Assembly: GCF_900102915.1 (NCBI RefSeq)
Contig: NZ_FNGG01000001.1
Coordinates: 496,001 to 560,000, forward strand
Direction: 5' to 3'
Length of the DNA stretch: 64,000 nucleotides
From: Salinimicrobium catena
Lineage (GTDB): Bacteria; Bacteroidota; Bacteroidia; Flavobacteriales; Flavobacteriaceae
In this document: positions 8,664-18,111 of the stretch, in pieces
Layout: each line of letters starts with the position of its first letter
How positions within the stretch are numbered: position 1 is the stretch's first letter
The notes under the pieces: generated by a model
Told to the model about the DNA's origin: nothing
Seen by the model: the letters and a program-made list of their open reading frames with translations, nothing else
The model's database searches: none
Program-made: the position numbers and the translations under genes

Positions 8664-10691
8664 ATGAAGGATTTTTTAGATATACTTCATCATGAGTTCG
8701 AATTGCCTTTATCCAATCCGGTACTGGTTTTTGCGTTGATCCTTCTAATCATCCTCGTTTCTCCAATAGCTTTAAAAAGATTGAACATTCCGGGGATAAT
8801 TGTCCTGATCATCTCCGGGATCGTTATTGGTCCTTATGGGTTCGGGATTCTGGAACAAAGCTCGGCTATAGATCTTTTTTCCACCATAGGGCTTTTGTAT
8901 ATCATGTTCATTGCAGGTCTTGAACTGGATATGAATCAGTTCAAAGCGAATAAGAACAAGAGTTTTCTTTTTGGTTTTTTCACCTTCATCATGCCCCTTG
9001 CTATAGGTTTTCCGGTTTGTTTTTACCTGTTAGGTTTTGATTTTAACGCGAGTTTTTTAACGGCCAGTATGTTCGCTACCCATACCCTTCTCACCTATCC
9101 CATTGTGAGCAAGATGAAGGTTTCGAAAAATGAAGCCGTGGCGATTACCGTGGGAGGAACCATACTTACAGATACGGCGGTTCTTATCATCCTCGCAGTG
9201 ATCATGGGCAATCATGAAGGCACATTGAATATGGCTTTCTGGCAAAGACTTATCATCTCGCTTTCCATCTTTTCGGCCATTATTTTCCTGGTGGTGCCCA
9301 GGATCGCGAAATGGTTCTTTACCCAAATGGAGAACGAAAAACATTCCCATTACATTTTTGTGCTATCGGTGGTCTTTATTGCTGCTTTTATGGCAGAGCT
9401 TGCAGGCGTGGAGCCTATAATAGGAGCATTTTTAGCAGGTCTAGGTCTTAACCGTTTGATTCCACATTCCTCGGCTCTTATGAACAGGATAGAGTTCATT
9501 GGAAATTCCCTTTTTATACCCTTTTTCCTGATAAGTGTGGGGATGCTGGTAGATGTTAGCGTGATCTTTAGCGGCCCTATGGCTTTGATCGTGGCAGCAA
9601 CTTTAAGTGTGGTGGCACTATTCGGAAAATGGCTGGCGGCTTTCTTCACCCAACTGGTATTTAAATATTCCGGTTCTCAAAGGAAAGTGATCTTTGGGTT
9701 GAGCAGTGGTCACGCTGCAGCAACTTTGGCAGTGATCATTGTAGGGTTCAATGCGGGGATCATTGAGGAAAACATTCTTAACGGAACGATCATTTTGATC
9801 CTGGTGACCTCCATAGTAGCCACCCTTGCTACCGAGCGGGCTGCAAAGAAAATGGCTGAAGAAGCCCGGGAATTGTCGGCTGTTGATGTGAAAAATTCTG
9901 AAGCATACAAGAGCGAATCCATTTTGCTTCCCATTGCCAATATCCGAAATTTCGACAAACTCCTGGAATTTGCCATTCTTATAAAAGATAAATCTTCACC
10001 CAATCCCATATCAATTCTATCGGTCGTGCCAAATAATGAAGAGGCCGAGGTGAATATAGCCCGTGCGACCGAAAAACTGGAAGATTTTGTCAAACAGGCT
10101 TCAGCGGCCGAGACGAATGTGAATATCCTGGCGGCGGTAGACCATAACGTGGCGGCAGGAATTGCTCGAAAATCCAAGGAGATCATTGCCGATCTCATCA
10201 TCCTTGGCTGGCCTACTCAAAAAGGACTCATGGATAAGCTCATCGGGAAAAAAATGGAGCGTATTATTTCTGCCACTTCAAAGACCTCTTTTGTCACTTA
10301 TTTTGATCGCCCACTTGCGACTCATAAGAGGATATTCATTATTGCGCCGCCTTTGGCCGAAAAAGAGAATGGATTTGACCTATGGATAAGGAAGATTGAT
10401 CTGTTGGCAAAAGAACTGAGTGTTTCGGTGCTGGTAAATTGTACTTCTGAAACAGCTTCAGAAATAAAAAAGAAGATCAGGGAACTTAAAAGTGACTCTC
10501 CTTTTGAATACAGAAAATTTTCTGCCTGGGAAGATTTTCTCATCCTGGGCAAGGATATGCTTGAGGATGATATAGTAGTGCTGGTTTCCGCAAGAAAAGG
10601 ATCAATTTCTTTCCAGTCTGTCTTACCAACCATTCCTGCCAAACTTGAAAAATATTTCTTCGATAAAAGCCGGATCATCATTTATCCCTGA
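8664..10691 (+). CDS. CPA2-type cation:proton antiporter with two universal-stress-protein domains
   Basis: 675 residues from the ATG at 8664, preferred over an upstream in-frame TTG at 8640 that would add eight residues. An exchanger membrane domain occupies about 10-395. It is followed by two cytoplasmic Usp-like domains (about 415-530 and 555-675) in place of RCK. Usp domains in transporters often bind ATP or nucleotides and gate transport. The family moves K+ or Na+ against protons for pH and osmotic balance. It is followed after 95 bp by a third, unrelated antiporter in the same direction. Confidence 0.88.
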   Translation: MKDFLDILHHEFELPLSNPVLVFALILLIILVSPIALKRLNIPGIIVLIISGIVIGPYGFGILEQSSAIDLFSTIGLLYIMFIAGLELDMNQFKANKNKSFLFGFFTFIMPLAIGFPVCFYLLGFDFNASFLTASMFATHTLLTYPIVSKMKVSKNEAVAITVGGTILTDTAVLIILAVIMGNHEGTLNMAFWQRLIISLSIFSAIIFLVVPRIAKWFFTQMENEKHSHYIFVLSVVFIAAFMAELAGVEPIIGAFLAGLGLNRLIPHSSALMNRIEFIGNSLFIPFFLISVGMLVDVSVIFSGPMALIVAATLSVVALFGKWLAAFFTQLVFKYSGSQRKVIFGLSSGHAAATLAVIIVGFNAGIIEENILNGTIILILVTSIVATLATERAAKKMAEEARELSAVDVKNSEAYKSESILLPIANIRNFDKLLEFAILIKDKSSPNPISILSVVPNNEEAEVNIARATEKLEDFVKQASAAETNVNILAAVDHNVAAGIARKSKEIIADLIILGWPTQKGLMDKLIGKKMERIISATSKTSFVTYFDRPLATHKRIFIIAPPLAEKENGFDLWIRKIDLLAKELSVSVLVNCTSETASEIKKKIRELKSDSPFEYRKFSAWEDFLILGKDMLEDDIVVLVSARKGSISFQSVLPTIPAKLEKYFFDKSRIIIYP

Positions 10692-10786
10692 CACGCCCTA
10701 ATAGCGACACCTTCTACTTTTTTCATAAATTGTCTTTTTTCAGCTGAAAAAGGTAACTTTAACCCATATAAAAAGTAAACGCATAG

Positions 10787-12670
10787 ATGTTAGAGCTTGC
10801 AGGATTAGTGATTTTAGGGATCTTAGCCCAGTGGGTGGCATGGAAAACGAAGACCCCGGCCATTTTACCTCTTATTTTGATCGGTCTCTTTGTAGGCCCC
10901 ATTTCCACTCTGCTTTCGGGAGACGGCACCAAATGGCTGGAACCTATCTGGAACGGACAGGAAGGGGTATTTCCCGGCGAAAGCCTTTTCTACTTCGTGT
11001 CGCTTGCTATTGCCGTGATCCTCTTTGAAGGCGGACTGACCCTGAGAAAAGGGGAAGTAGGAAATATTGGCCCCGTGATCATCAAGCTCATAAGTGTGGG
11101 GGTGGTGGTGACCTTTTTTGGCGCCGGACTTGCCGCGCATTTTATCTACGGATTCTCCTGGCAGATCTCTTTCCTGTTTTCATCATTGATCATAGTAACG
11201 GGACCCACTGTGATCTCCCCTATTCTGCGGAATATTCCGCTGAAGACCCACGTTTCTTCCATTCTTAAATGGGAAGGAATTTTGATAGACCCTATAGGTG
11301 CCCTTATCGCAGTTCTCATGTATGAGTTCATTCGCGTGGAAGGCGGGCAGGATTTCACCATGACCGCACTTACGGAATTTGGAAAGATCATCCTGTTTGG
11401 GTTCACTTTTGGGTTCACCTTTGCGCATGTCCTTGCCCTGCTTATAAAACGCAACATTATTCCACATTACCTACTGAACGTTTTCACTCTAGCCACGGTT
11501 CTGGGAGTATTCGTTCTGGCCGATCTTTTCGCACATGAAAGCGGACTTTTGGCCGTGGTAGTTATGGGAATGGTCATGGGAAATAAAGACCTCCCTAACA
11601 TCAAGGAACTGCTTTATTTTAAAGAATCCCTGAGTGTTTTGCTGATCTCTATCCTGTTCATTTTGCTGGCCGCAAATATTGAAATTGAAGAACTGTTGCT
11701 GATTTTCAACTGGAAAGCCCTGATACTTTTTGGAACAGTCGTGTTACTGGTAAGACCGCTTGGAGTCCTGCTGAGTTCCCTTGGTTCCGGGTTAAGGTGG
11801 AATGAAATAGCCTTTGTGAGCTGGGTTGGACCTCGTGGGATCGTGGCTGCCGGTATCGCTTCTCTCTTCGGATTAAAACTTGCAAGAGAAGGAGTGCCCG
11901 GTGCCGAATACATCACTCCGCTGGTGTTCATGATCGTGCTGCTGTCGGTGCTGCTCAATGCGACCACAGCCAGAATGTTTGCCCGTGCCGTAGGAGTGTT
12001 CATAAAGAATTCTGAAGGTATCCTTATTATTGGAGCCTCTTCCCTTTCGCGGCTTATCGCCAAATACTTGCAGGACAATAAAAGGCATGTAGTGCTTGTG
12101 GACAACAATGCAGATAACATCAGGAAAGCCAAGGATCTTGGTCTTGATGCCATTGAAGGCAGTGTGTATCAGGATGACCTTATGAACAATATTGAGCTGA
12201 ACGACATTGGTTACCTCATGGCGATGACCGGTAACAGTGATATCAACAAAACGGCCATTACAAAATTCACCCGTCAGTTCGGTGAAAAAGGATCTTTCAG
12301 GCTGATCTCTTCAGATGAGATGAATGATCCTGAAACCAATCCTTCAGAAGGCCTTTTCTCGCATACAGACGATTATATCAAGCTTACCGAGGTGGCTCGC
12401 AAATACCCCAGAATCCATGAGGTAATGTTGAACAGCCGTGCTCACTATGAAGGATTGATAGAGATCTCCAAAACAGATCCGGATATCATTCCTTTGTTCG
12501 TGAAGAAAGATTCCGGGGAACTGGAGATCATTCCTTCCCACAGTTCAGAGGTGGAAATAGGCAATGGTTATCAACTGGTCTATTTGGGTAAAAAGATCCA
12601 GAAAGAAGTTGAAGAAGAGCAGGAAGAGGATTATGAAGAGACGGTAGAAGACCTGGACAAAGAGGTGTAG
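10787..12670 (+). CDS. CPA1/NhaP-type Na+(K+)/H+ antiporter with RCK domains
   Basis: 627 residues. The membrane part (about 1-395) carries the CPA1 hallmarks L-F-E-G-G-L-T-L and V-G-P-R-G-I-V-A. An RCK_N Rossmann domain follows (about 410-520; the glycine-rich turn IIGASSLS is less canonical than GxGxxG), then a TrkA-C-like segment. The last 25 residues are extremely acidic (EEEQEEDYEE), which is unlike the two neighbouring antiporters. Regulation by nucleotide binding is expected from the family. The stop lies 3 bases from the convergent yebC stop, with no hairpin between them. Confidence 0.9.
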   Translation: MLELAGLVILGILAQWVAWKTKTPAILPLILIGLFVGPISTLLSGDGTKWLEPIWNGQEGVFPGESLFYFVSLAIAVILFEGGLTLRKGEVGNIGPVIIKLISVGVVVTFFGAGLAAHFIYGFSWQISFLFSSLIIVTGPTVISPILRNIPLKTHVSSILKWEGILIDPIGALIAVLMYEFIRVEGGQDFTMTALTEFGKIILFGFTFGFTFAHVLALLIKRNIIPHYLLNVFTLATVLGVFVLADLFAHESGLLAVVVMGMVMGNKDLPNIKELLYFKESLSVLLISILFILLAANIEIEELLLIFNWKALILFGTVVLLVRPLGVLLSSLGSGLRWNEIAFVSWVGPRGIVAAGIASLFGLKLAREGVPGAEYITPLVFMIVLLSVLLNATTARMFARAVGVFIKNSEGILIIGASSLSRLIAKYLQDNKRHVVLVDNNADNIRKAKDLGLDAIEGSVYQDDLMNNIELNDIGYLMAMTGNSDINKTAITKFTRQFGEKGSFRLISSDEMNDPETNPSEGLFSHTDDYIKLTEVARKYPRIHEVMLNSRAHYEGLIEISKTDPDIIPLFVKKDSGELEIIPSHSSEVEIGNGYQLVYLGKKIQKEVEEEQEEDYEETVEDLDKEV

Positions 12671-12673
12671 AAA

Positions 12674-13432
12674 TCACTCTTTCTCGAGCTCCTGCATCAG
12701 TTCCTCTGTTATTTCCATGTTGTGGTAGACGTTCTGGACGTCATCGTCTTCCTCGAACTTATCAATAAGCTGGAGTATCTTTTTCGCGTCTTCCAGCGGA
12801 AGCTCCACAGTGTTTAAAGGAATGCGCTGCAACTCGGCATTTTTGGGTTCTATTTCCAACTCTTCCAATTTGGCGTTCATGCTCCCGAAATCTGTAAAAT
12901 CTGTATAGACGTAGATAACGTCATCTTCTTTTTCAATGGTGGTGGCCCCGCCTTCTATCAGTTCCAGTTCAAATTCTTCCATTTTCCGGGCAATGCTTTC
13001 CCTGTCTATGGTGAAGACCCCTTTACGGTCAAAAAGGAATTCCAGCGAACCGTTGGTTCCAAGGCTGCCGCCGTTCTTGGAAAAGATAGACCTTACTGAG
13101 GCTACTGTGCGGTTGGTATTGTCTGTAGTGCACTCTATGAAAATTGCGATTCCGTTAGGTCCATATCCTTCAAAGGTGACCAATTCGTAATTGTCGGCTT
13201 CTGCCCCGCTGGCCTTCTTTATGGCGCGTTCTATGGTGTCTTTGGGCATGTTGACACCCTTGGCGTTGGAAATGGCATTACGCAGCGCCGGATTGGTTTC
13301 AGGATCGGGGCCTCCCCCATCTTTTACCGCCACGCTGATCTCTTTGATCGCTCTGGTGAATTGTTTTGCTCTTTTCTTGTCCTGGGCCCCTTTGCGGTGT
13401 TTGATGTTCGCCCACTTGCTGTGTCCGGCCAT
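12674..13432 (-). CDS. YebC/PmpR family protein (TACO1-like)
   Basis: 252 residues that fit the family throughout. The N-terminus is the diagnostic M-A-G-H-S-K-W-A-N-I-K-H-R-K, followed by the three-domain YebC layout ending in an acidic C-terminal stretch. Members were long called transcriptional regulators; YebC and TACO1 have more recently been tied to translation of difficult (proline-rich) sequences. Cytoplasmic, stand-alone gene. The C-terminus is slightly longer than in E. coli. It converges on the CPA1 antiporter. Confidence 0.95.
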   Translation of the reverse strand: MAGHSKWANIKHRKGAQDKKRAKQFTRAIKEISVAVKDGGGPDPETNPALRNAISNAKGVNMPKDTIERAIKKASGAEADNYELVTFEGYGPNGIAIFIECTTDNTNRTVASVRSIFSKNGGSLGTNGSLEFLFDRKGVFTIDRESIARKMEEFELELIEGGATTIEKEDDVIYVYTDFTDFGSMNAKLEELEIEPKNAELQRIPLNTVELPLEDAKKILQLIDKFEEDDDVQNVYHNMEITEELMQELEKE

Positions 13433-13643
13433 TTCTTGGTTTTTAGTCGTTAGACTTTAGAAAATAGAATACCTTGTAGAGGTTCGTTTCACAAAGTTAA
13501 AAAAATTGAAGGCAGACCCAAGGAGGTTAGGAAAGAGAGGAGAGAGTAAAGAACAGAGAGTAGAGACCTTCCTAATAGAAAATTATAAAAACCTTAATGT
13601 TTCACGCAAAGAACGCAAAGTTTCCGCGGAGGCCGCAAAGTAA
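13433..13643. other. Repeat-rich intergenic stretch between yebC and lepA
   Basis: No gene is supported here. The stretch contains low-complexity relics: a purine-rich run of GAGAGGAGAGAG/AGAACAGAGAGTAGAG type (about 13535-13566), an ACGCAAAGAACGCAAAG motif (about 13604-13620) and the echo GGCCGCAAAG. The start of this gap (13444-13456) also holds TAGTCGTTAGACT, related to the heptamer array at 30006. Such motifs recur in the other large gaps of this window. Confidence 0.6.
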
Positions 13644-13766
13644 TCACCGTTCAAGCTTCGGCGGGTCAAAATCTTGGTACATGGAAATGACCTCCTGCAG
13701 ATAACACAGCAGTGTTCCAAGTAAAAGCAATCCGACAATATAAAATTCGTGTATTCGTGGCTGCAT
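13644..13766 (-). CDS. Possible 40-residue single-pass membrane microprotein
   Basis: ATG (13766) to TGA (13644) encodes 40 residues: a short polar N-terminus, a hydrophobic helix beginning FYIVGLLLLGTLLCYL, and an acidic/basic tail ending DPPKLER. The hydrophobic helix with a charged C-terminal tail looks protein-like, but the first eight or nine codons coincide with a dispersed intergenic repeat (13745-13761). The original start may therefore have been overwritten, or the frame may be chance. It lies just downstream of the lepA terminator and has no obvious promoter of its own. No family is recognised. Confidence 0.3.
   Translation of the reverse strand: MQPRIHEFYIVGLLLLGTLLCYLQEVISMYQDFDPPKLER
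13745..13761 (+). repeat. Dispersed 17-bp repeat, copy 1
   Basis: ATTCGTGTATTCGTGGC, one base different from two identical copies at 27607 and 27856 (ATTCGTGCATTCGTGGC). The unit is itself a near-tandem of ATTCGTG. A partial ATTCGTGCA is also seen at about 31706. Confidence 0.8.
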
Positions 13767-13771
13767 AAAAT

Positions 13772-13800
13772 GAAAAAGCGCCCGATAATTCGGACGCTCT
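13772..13800 (-). terminator. Rho-independent terminator of lepA
   Basis: Arms AGCGCCCGA and TCGGACGCT (13777-13785 and 13790-13798, one mismatch) fold on the minus strand and are followed by CTTTTTC. The hairpin lies about 65 bases past the lepA stop. Confidence 0.75.
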
Positions 13801-13862
13801 TGTAAAATATCGATTTTAAGATCTTTTGGATTTTGGTGCTTGAACTTTTGGAATTTCTCCGT

Positions 13863-15659
13863 TTAGTCGTTCAGCTTCAGTACCGCCATGAAAGCCTCTT
13901 GCGGGATCTCTACGTTCCCTACCTGGCGCATGCGTTTTTTACCTTTTTTCTGTTTCTCAAGAAGTTTTCTTTTACGGGAGATATCTCCTCCGTAACACTT
14001 CGCGGTAACATCTTTTCTAAGTGCTTTTACGGTCTCACGGGCGATGATCTTCGCCCCGATAGCAGCCTGAATAGGAATATCGAACTGCTGTCTCGGTATA
14101 AGTTCCTTCAGCTTTTCACACATCTTTTTACCTATGTCATAAGCATTGTCTACGTGCAAAAGGGCAGAAAGGGCATCTACGGTATTTCCGTTCAGCAGTA
14201 CATCAACTTTCACCAGTTTTGAAGGCCTCATGCCAATAGGAGAATAGTCAAAGGAAGCATAGCCCCTGGAAACTGTTTTCAAGCGGTCATAAAAGTCAAA
14301 TACGATCTCGGCAAGCGGCATGTCGAATGACAATTCCACTCTTTCTGGGGTCAAATAGGTCTGGTTGGTGATCTGTCCGCGTTTCTCGATACACAATGAC
14401 ATTACAGGGCCAACGAAATCGGCTTTCGTAATGATGGTCGCCTTGATGTAAGGCTCTTCTACCCTGTCGAGACTTGAAGGCTCCGGCAGGTCGGACGGGT
14501 TGTTCACCAAAATGACTTCATCCGGGTGTTTATGGGTATAGGCGTGGTAGGAAACGTTAGGAACCGTGGTGATCACGGTCATGTCAAATTCCCTCTCCAG
14601 GCGCTCCTGAATGATCTCCAAATGCAGCATGCCCAGGAATCCGCAACGGAAACCAAAACCTAATGCAGCGGAACTTTCCGGAGTGAAAACCAGCGAAGCA
14701 TCATTGAGCTGCAGTTTCTCCATAGAAGCCCGCAGATCTTCATAATCTTCGGTATCTACAGGATAAATTCCCGCGAATACCATCGGTTTGACATCTTCGA
14801 ATCCGGGAACGGCTTCGGTGGTCGGGTTTTTCGCATCGGTGATGGTATCTCCCACCTTCACCTCTTTGGCTTCTTTGATCCCAGTGATGAGGTAACCCAC
14901 ATCTCCGGTCTTTATTTCATTCCTCGGAAGTTGCTTCAGTTTAAGCGTACCCACCTCGTCTGCATTATAGTTCTTGCCGGTGGCCACGAATTTGATCTGC
15001 TGTCCTTTTTTGATGGTACCGTTGATCACCCTGAAGTAGGTCTCCACTCCGCGGAAAGGGTTGTAAACAGAATCAAAGATCAAAGCTCTTAAAGGGGCAT
15101 CCACTTTTCCTGAAGGAGGCGGAATACGCTCAATAATTGCTGAAAGAATCTCGTCTATCCCCAGGCCGGTTTTTGCACTGGCAGGAATGACTTCAGAAGG
15201 GTCACATCCCAGAAGATCCACGATATCATCGGTCACCTCTTCGGGATTGGCGCTTGGAAGGTCAACTTTGTTCAGCACTGGAATGATCTCCAGGTCATTT
15301 TCAAGGGCCAGGTACAGGTTGGAAATGGTCTGTGCCTGAATACTTTGCGCAGCATCCACCACCAGGAGGGCACCCTCGCAGGCAGCTATGGAACGCGAAA
15401 CTTCGTAAGAGAAATCCACGTGTCCCGGAGTATCGATCAAATTCAGAACATATTGTTCTCCCTTGTAGGTATAGTCCATCTGGATCGCATGACTCTTTAT
15501 GGTAATACCTCTCTCCCGCTCCAAATCCATACTGTCAAGCAACTGCTCCTGCTTTTCCCGATCGGTCACCGATCCGGTAGAGTCCAGCAACCTGTCGGCA
15601 AGAGTACTCTTGCCATGGTCAATATGTGCAATAATGCAAAAATTCCGAATATGCTTCAT
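13863..15659 (-). CDS. lepA: Elongation factor 4 (back-translocating GTPase LepA)
   Basis: 598 residues, the standard length. G1 is AHIDHGKST near the N-terminus, with the G2 [10 protein letters not shown]3 DTPGH and G4 NKVD motifs. EF-G-like domains II, III and V follow, then the LepA-specific C-terminal domain ending in the basic [17 protein letters not shown] tail. It binds the ribosome and affects elongation or initiation under stress. A canonical Bacteroidota -7 box lies about 55 bases upstream and a terminator follows, so it is probably monocistronic. Confidence 0.98.
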   Translation of the reverse strand: MKHIRNFCIIAHIDHGKSTLADRLLDSTGSVTDREKQEQLLDSMDLERERGITIKSHAIQMDYTYKGEQYVLNLIDTPGHVDFSYEVSRSIAACEGALLVVDAAQSIQAQTISNLYLALENDLEIIPVLNKVDLPSANPEEVTDDIVDLLGCDPSEVIPASAKTGLGIDEILSAIIERIPPPSGKVDAPLRALIFDSVYNPFRGVETYFRVINGTIKKGQQIKFVATGKNYNADEVGTLKLKQLPRNEIKTGDVGYLITGIKEAKEVKVGDTITDAKNPTTEAVPGFEDVKPMVFAGIYPVDTEDYEDLRASMEKLQLNDASLVFTPESSAALGFGFRCGFLGMLHLEIIQERLEREFDMTVITTVPNVSYHAYTHKHPDEVILVNNPSDLPEPSSLDRVEEPYIKATIITKADFVGPVMSLCIEKRGQITNQTYLTPERVELSFDMPLAEIVFDFYDRLKTVSRGYASFDYSPIGMRPSKLVKVDVLLNGNTVDALSALLHVDNAYDIGKKMCEKLKELIPRQQFDIPIQAAIGAKIIARETVKALRKDVTAKCYGGDISRKRKLLEKQKKGKKRMRQVGNVEIPQEAFMAVLKLND

Positions 15660-15712
15660 GTGTCAATTTCCAAGATAAATTTCCGCTAAGGGAAATACGA
15701 ATTTAAAAGGTA

Positions 15713-15743
15713 CAAATATAGTTTTTTTTAGAGGGCGCTAAAG
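15713..15743 (-). promoter_or_regulatory. Putative lepA promoter
   Basis: On the minus strand, TATATTTG (complement of 15713-15720) matches the Bacteroidota -7 consensus TAnnTTTG. A weaker CTTTAG sits about 18-20 bases upstream as the -33 region. Confidence 0.5.
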
Positions 15744-15831
15744 AAATATTCATATGGGATCATGACCTATATTTTTCCCCATTTTCAATAGTCTACATAA
15801 AATAATCAAAGCAGAAAATATTCTTTATTCA

Positions 15832-15863
15832 TTTATGCTTTATTTAAGAAATGTATATCTTAG
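15832..15863 (+). promoter_or_regulatory. Putative promoter of the peptidoglycan-fragment operon
   Basis: TATCTTAG at 15856-15863 differs from TAnnTTTG by one base, with TTTA about 20 bases upstream. It lies 52 bases before the first ATG of the operon. Confidence 0.35.
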
Positions 15864-15915
15864 GTGCTGTTTAGAAACCTGCTTATTAAGTAATTAAATT
15901 CCTCCCCCCGCACTT

Positions 15916-17187
15916 ATGGAAAACACCCATAGTACTACGAGATCGGGCACCAATCGATCTATAATCATAATTGGTGCTCTCTTTTTTATTTTTGGATTTG
16001 TGACGTGGCTTAACTCGGTCCTTATTCCTTATCTGAAAATAGCCTGTGAACTCAATAATTTCCAGTCTTATTTTGTGGTGACTGCGTTCTATATTTCTTA
16101 CCTGGTGATGGCTTTGCCTTCAGCCTGGGTGCTGCAAAAGACCGGTTACAAAAAAGGGATGTCGCTTGGCTTACTGGTAATGGCAGTGGGAGCCGTAATT
16201 TTTATCCCGGCTGCATATTCACGTACTTATGAGTTATTCCTGCTTGGATTGTTTGTACAGGGAACTGGTTTGGCACTATTGCAAACGGCGGCCAATCCGT
16301 ATGTCGTGGTTTTAGGCCCTTCTGAAAGCGCTGCAAAAAGGATCAGTATCATGGGAATTTGTAATAAAGTGGCGGGAGTATTGGCACCTATTGTCCTGGG
16401 AGCTATCCTCTTCACTTCCGGAGATAATTTGCTGGAGACGGTAGATGCCTTGAGTGGAACCGAAAAAGCAGCCGCTCTGGACGAGCTGGCGCAAAGAGTG
16501 ATCAACCCTTACCTGGTAATGATGGGCATTCTGATATTGTTGGGCGCATTGGTATATTTCTCTTCTTTACCTGAAGTTGATGCCGATGCCGAGGATGAAG
16601 AACTGGCACAAACCAACCTGACCAAAAAGAGCATTTTTCAGTTCCCTCATGTTTTCCTGGGGACTCTGGCTTTATTTCTGTACGTGGGAGTAGAGGTAAT
16701 AGCAGGGGATACGATCATCAATTACGCAAATGAATCCCACGGCATTCCATTGGATGAGGCCAAGTTCTTCGCCAGTTTTACCCTGGGAGCAATGATCGTG
16801 GGTTATATTATTGGGATCTTTACGATTCCCAAGTTCATCACCCAGGAAAATGCGCTGAAAATTTCCGCTATTCTCGGATTGATTTTTGGGTTGCTGGCCA
16901 TATTTGCTGATGGATTTACTTCGGTAATGGCAATTGCGCTGCTGGGAATTGCCAACGCTCTGGTTTGGCCCGCCATCTGGCCCATGGCTCTGGCCGGTCT
17001 GGGGAGGTTCACCAAGGTAGGTTCCTCCTTTTTGATCATGGCTATCGCAGGCGGAGCAGTTATTCCTCCCATTTACGGCTATCTTGCTGATAGCTGGGAT
17101 CCGCAGCAGGCATACTGGATCCTCATTCCCTGTTACCTGTATATCCTTTATTTCGCTACCAAAGGATATAAAGTTAGATCGCTATAA
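15916..17187 (+). CDS. Sugar MFS transporter of the FucP/GlcP/NagP type
   Basis: 423 residues with 12 predicted helices. After a short hydrophilic N-terminus comes the family pattern F-F-I-F-G-F-V-T-W-L-N-S-V-L-I-P-Y-L-K, followed by a G-x-x-x-G-L-x-L-L-Q-T-A-A-N-P-Y motif typical of FucP/NagP-like proton-sugar symporters. It begins a rightward operon of peptidoglycan-degrading genes, with murQ 24 bases downstream. By context its likely cargo is an amino sugar such as MurNAc, GlcNAc or 1,6-anhydroMurNAc, rather than fucose or glucose. This assignment is inferred from neighbours. Confidence 0.85.
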   Translation: MENTHSTTRSGTNRSIIIIGALFFIFGFVTWLNSVLIPYLKIACELNNFQSYFVVTAFYISYLVMALPSAWVLQKTGYKKGMSLGLLVMAVGAVIFIPAAYSRTYELFLLGLFVQGTGLALLQTAANPYVVVLGPSESAAKRISIMGICNKVAGVLAPIVLGAILFTSGDNLLETVDALSGTEKAAALDELAQRVINPYLVMMGILILLGALVYFSSLPEVDADAEDEELAQTNLTKKSIFQFPHVFLGTLALFLYVGVEVIAGDTIINYANESHGIPLDEAKFFASFTLGAMIVGYIIGIFTIPKFITQENALKISAILGLIFGLLAIFADGFTSVMAIALLGIANALVWPAIWPMALAGLGRFTKVGSSFLIMAIAGGAVIPPIYGYLADSWDPQQAYWILIPCYLYILYFATKGYKVRSL

Positions 17188-17211
17188 TTACTGCTCTAAA
17201 GAAAGAATGCT

Positions 17212-18036
17212 ATGGAAAAACGTACAACAGAACAGGCTTCATTATATGATCATCTCGAAAAGATGAGCACCAGCGAGATCCTTACCAGTATTAACCGGGA
17301 GGACAAAAAGGTGCCGGAGGCTATTGAAAAAGTGATCCCGAAGATTGAAGAACTGGTTGAAAAAGTAGTGGAGCAGATATCTGTTCACAATGGCCGTCTT
17401 TTTTACATAGGAGCCGGCACCAGCGGGCGTTTGGGAGTGTTAGATGCTTCTGAATGTCCACCCACTTTTGGAGTTTCAGATAACGTGATCATTGGGCTGA
17501 TCGCCGGCGGGGATGTAGCCCTGCGGAAGGCGGTAGAGAATGCCGAAGATGACGATACCAGGGCCTGGAAAGACCTGCAGGAATATAAGATATCGAAAAA
17601 TGATGTTTTGATCGGGATTGCGGCTTCGGGTACTACTCCTTACGTGATTGGCGGAATAAAGGATGCCAGGAAAAATGGGCTTATAACGGGTTGTATCACG
17701 AATAATGAAGGCTCTCCACTGGCCGAAGCGGCTGAATTTCCCATCGAGGTGGTAGTAGGGCCTGAGTTCGTCACCGGTAGCACCCGTATGAAAGCGGGTA
17801 CAGCTCAGAAACTGGTCCTGAACATGATCTCAACAGCTGTAATGATCAGGCTTGGACGCATCAAAGGGAATAAGATGGTTGATATGCAGCTATCCAATAA
17901 GAAACTGGTAAGCAGGGGCGAACTTATGCTTATGGAGGAACTCGATATCTCTGAACATCTTGCAAAAACCCTGTTATCCGAATACAAAAGCGTTCGCAAG
18001 GTCCTGGAAAAATATAAGAACAAGCCCAAAAGTTGA
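17212..18036 (+). CDS. murQ: N-acetylmuramic acid 6-phosphate etherase
   Basis: 274 residues, slightly shorter than E. coli MurQ because of a trimmed C-terminus. The SIS domain holds the diagnostic GAGTSGRLGVLDASECPPTFG-type segment (about 65-85), with the catalytic glutamate in that segment and the G-S-T-R-M-K-A-G-T-A-Q-K motif (about 187-198). It removes D-lactate from MurNAc-6-P to give GlcNAc-6-P in the cytoplasm. A MurNAc kinase is needed upstream in the pathway and is not present in this operon. It follows the transporter by 24 bases. Confidence 0.96.
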   Translation: MEKRTTEQASLYDHLEKMSTSEILTSINREDKKVPEAIEKVIPKIEELVEKVVEQISVHNGRLFYIGAGTSGRLGVLDASECPPTFGVSDNVIIGLIAGGDVALRKAVENAEDDDTRAWKDLQEYKISKNDVLIGIAASGTTPYVIGGIKDARKNGLITGCITNNEGSPLAEAAEFPIEVVVGPEFVTGSTRMKAGTAQKLVLNMISTAVMIRLGRIKGNKMVDMQLSNKKLVSRGELMLMEELDISEHLAKTLLSEYKSVRKVLEKYKNKPKS

Positions 18037-18111
18037 TCTGTAATATACTTTTTACAGAAGTTGATTGTTTAGAAATAGAAATTGCTTAACCTAATTTTTC
18101 AGAAGCTGTAT

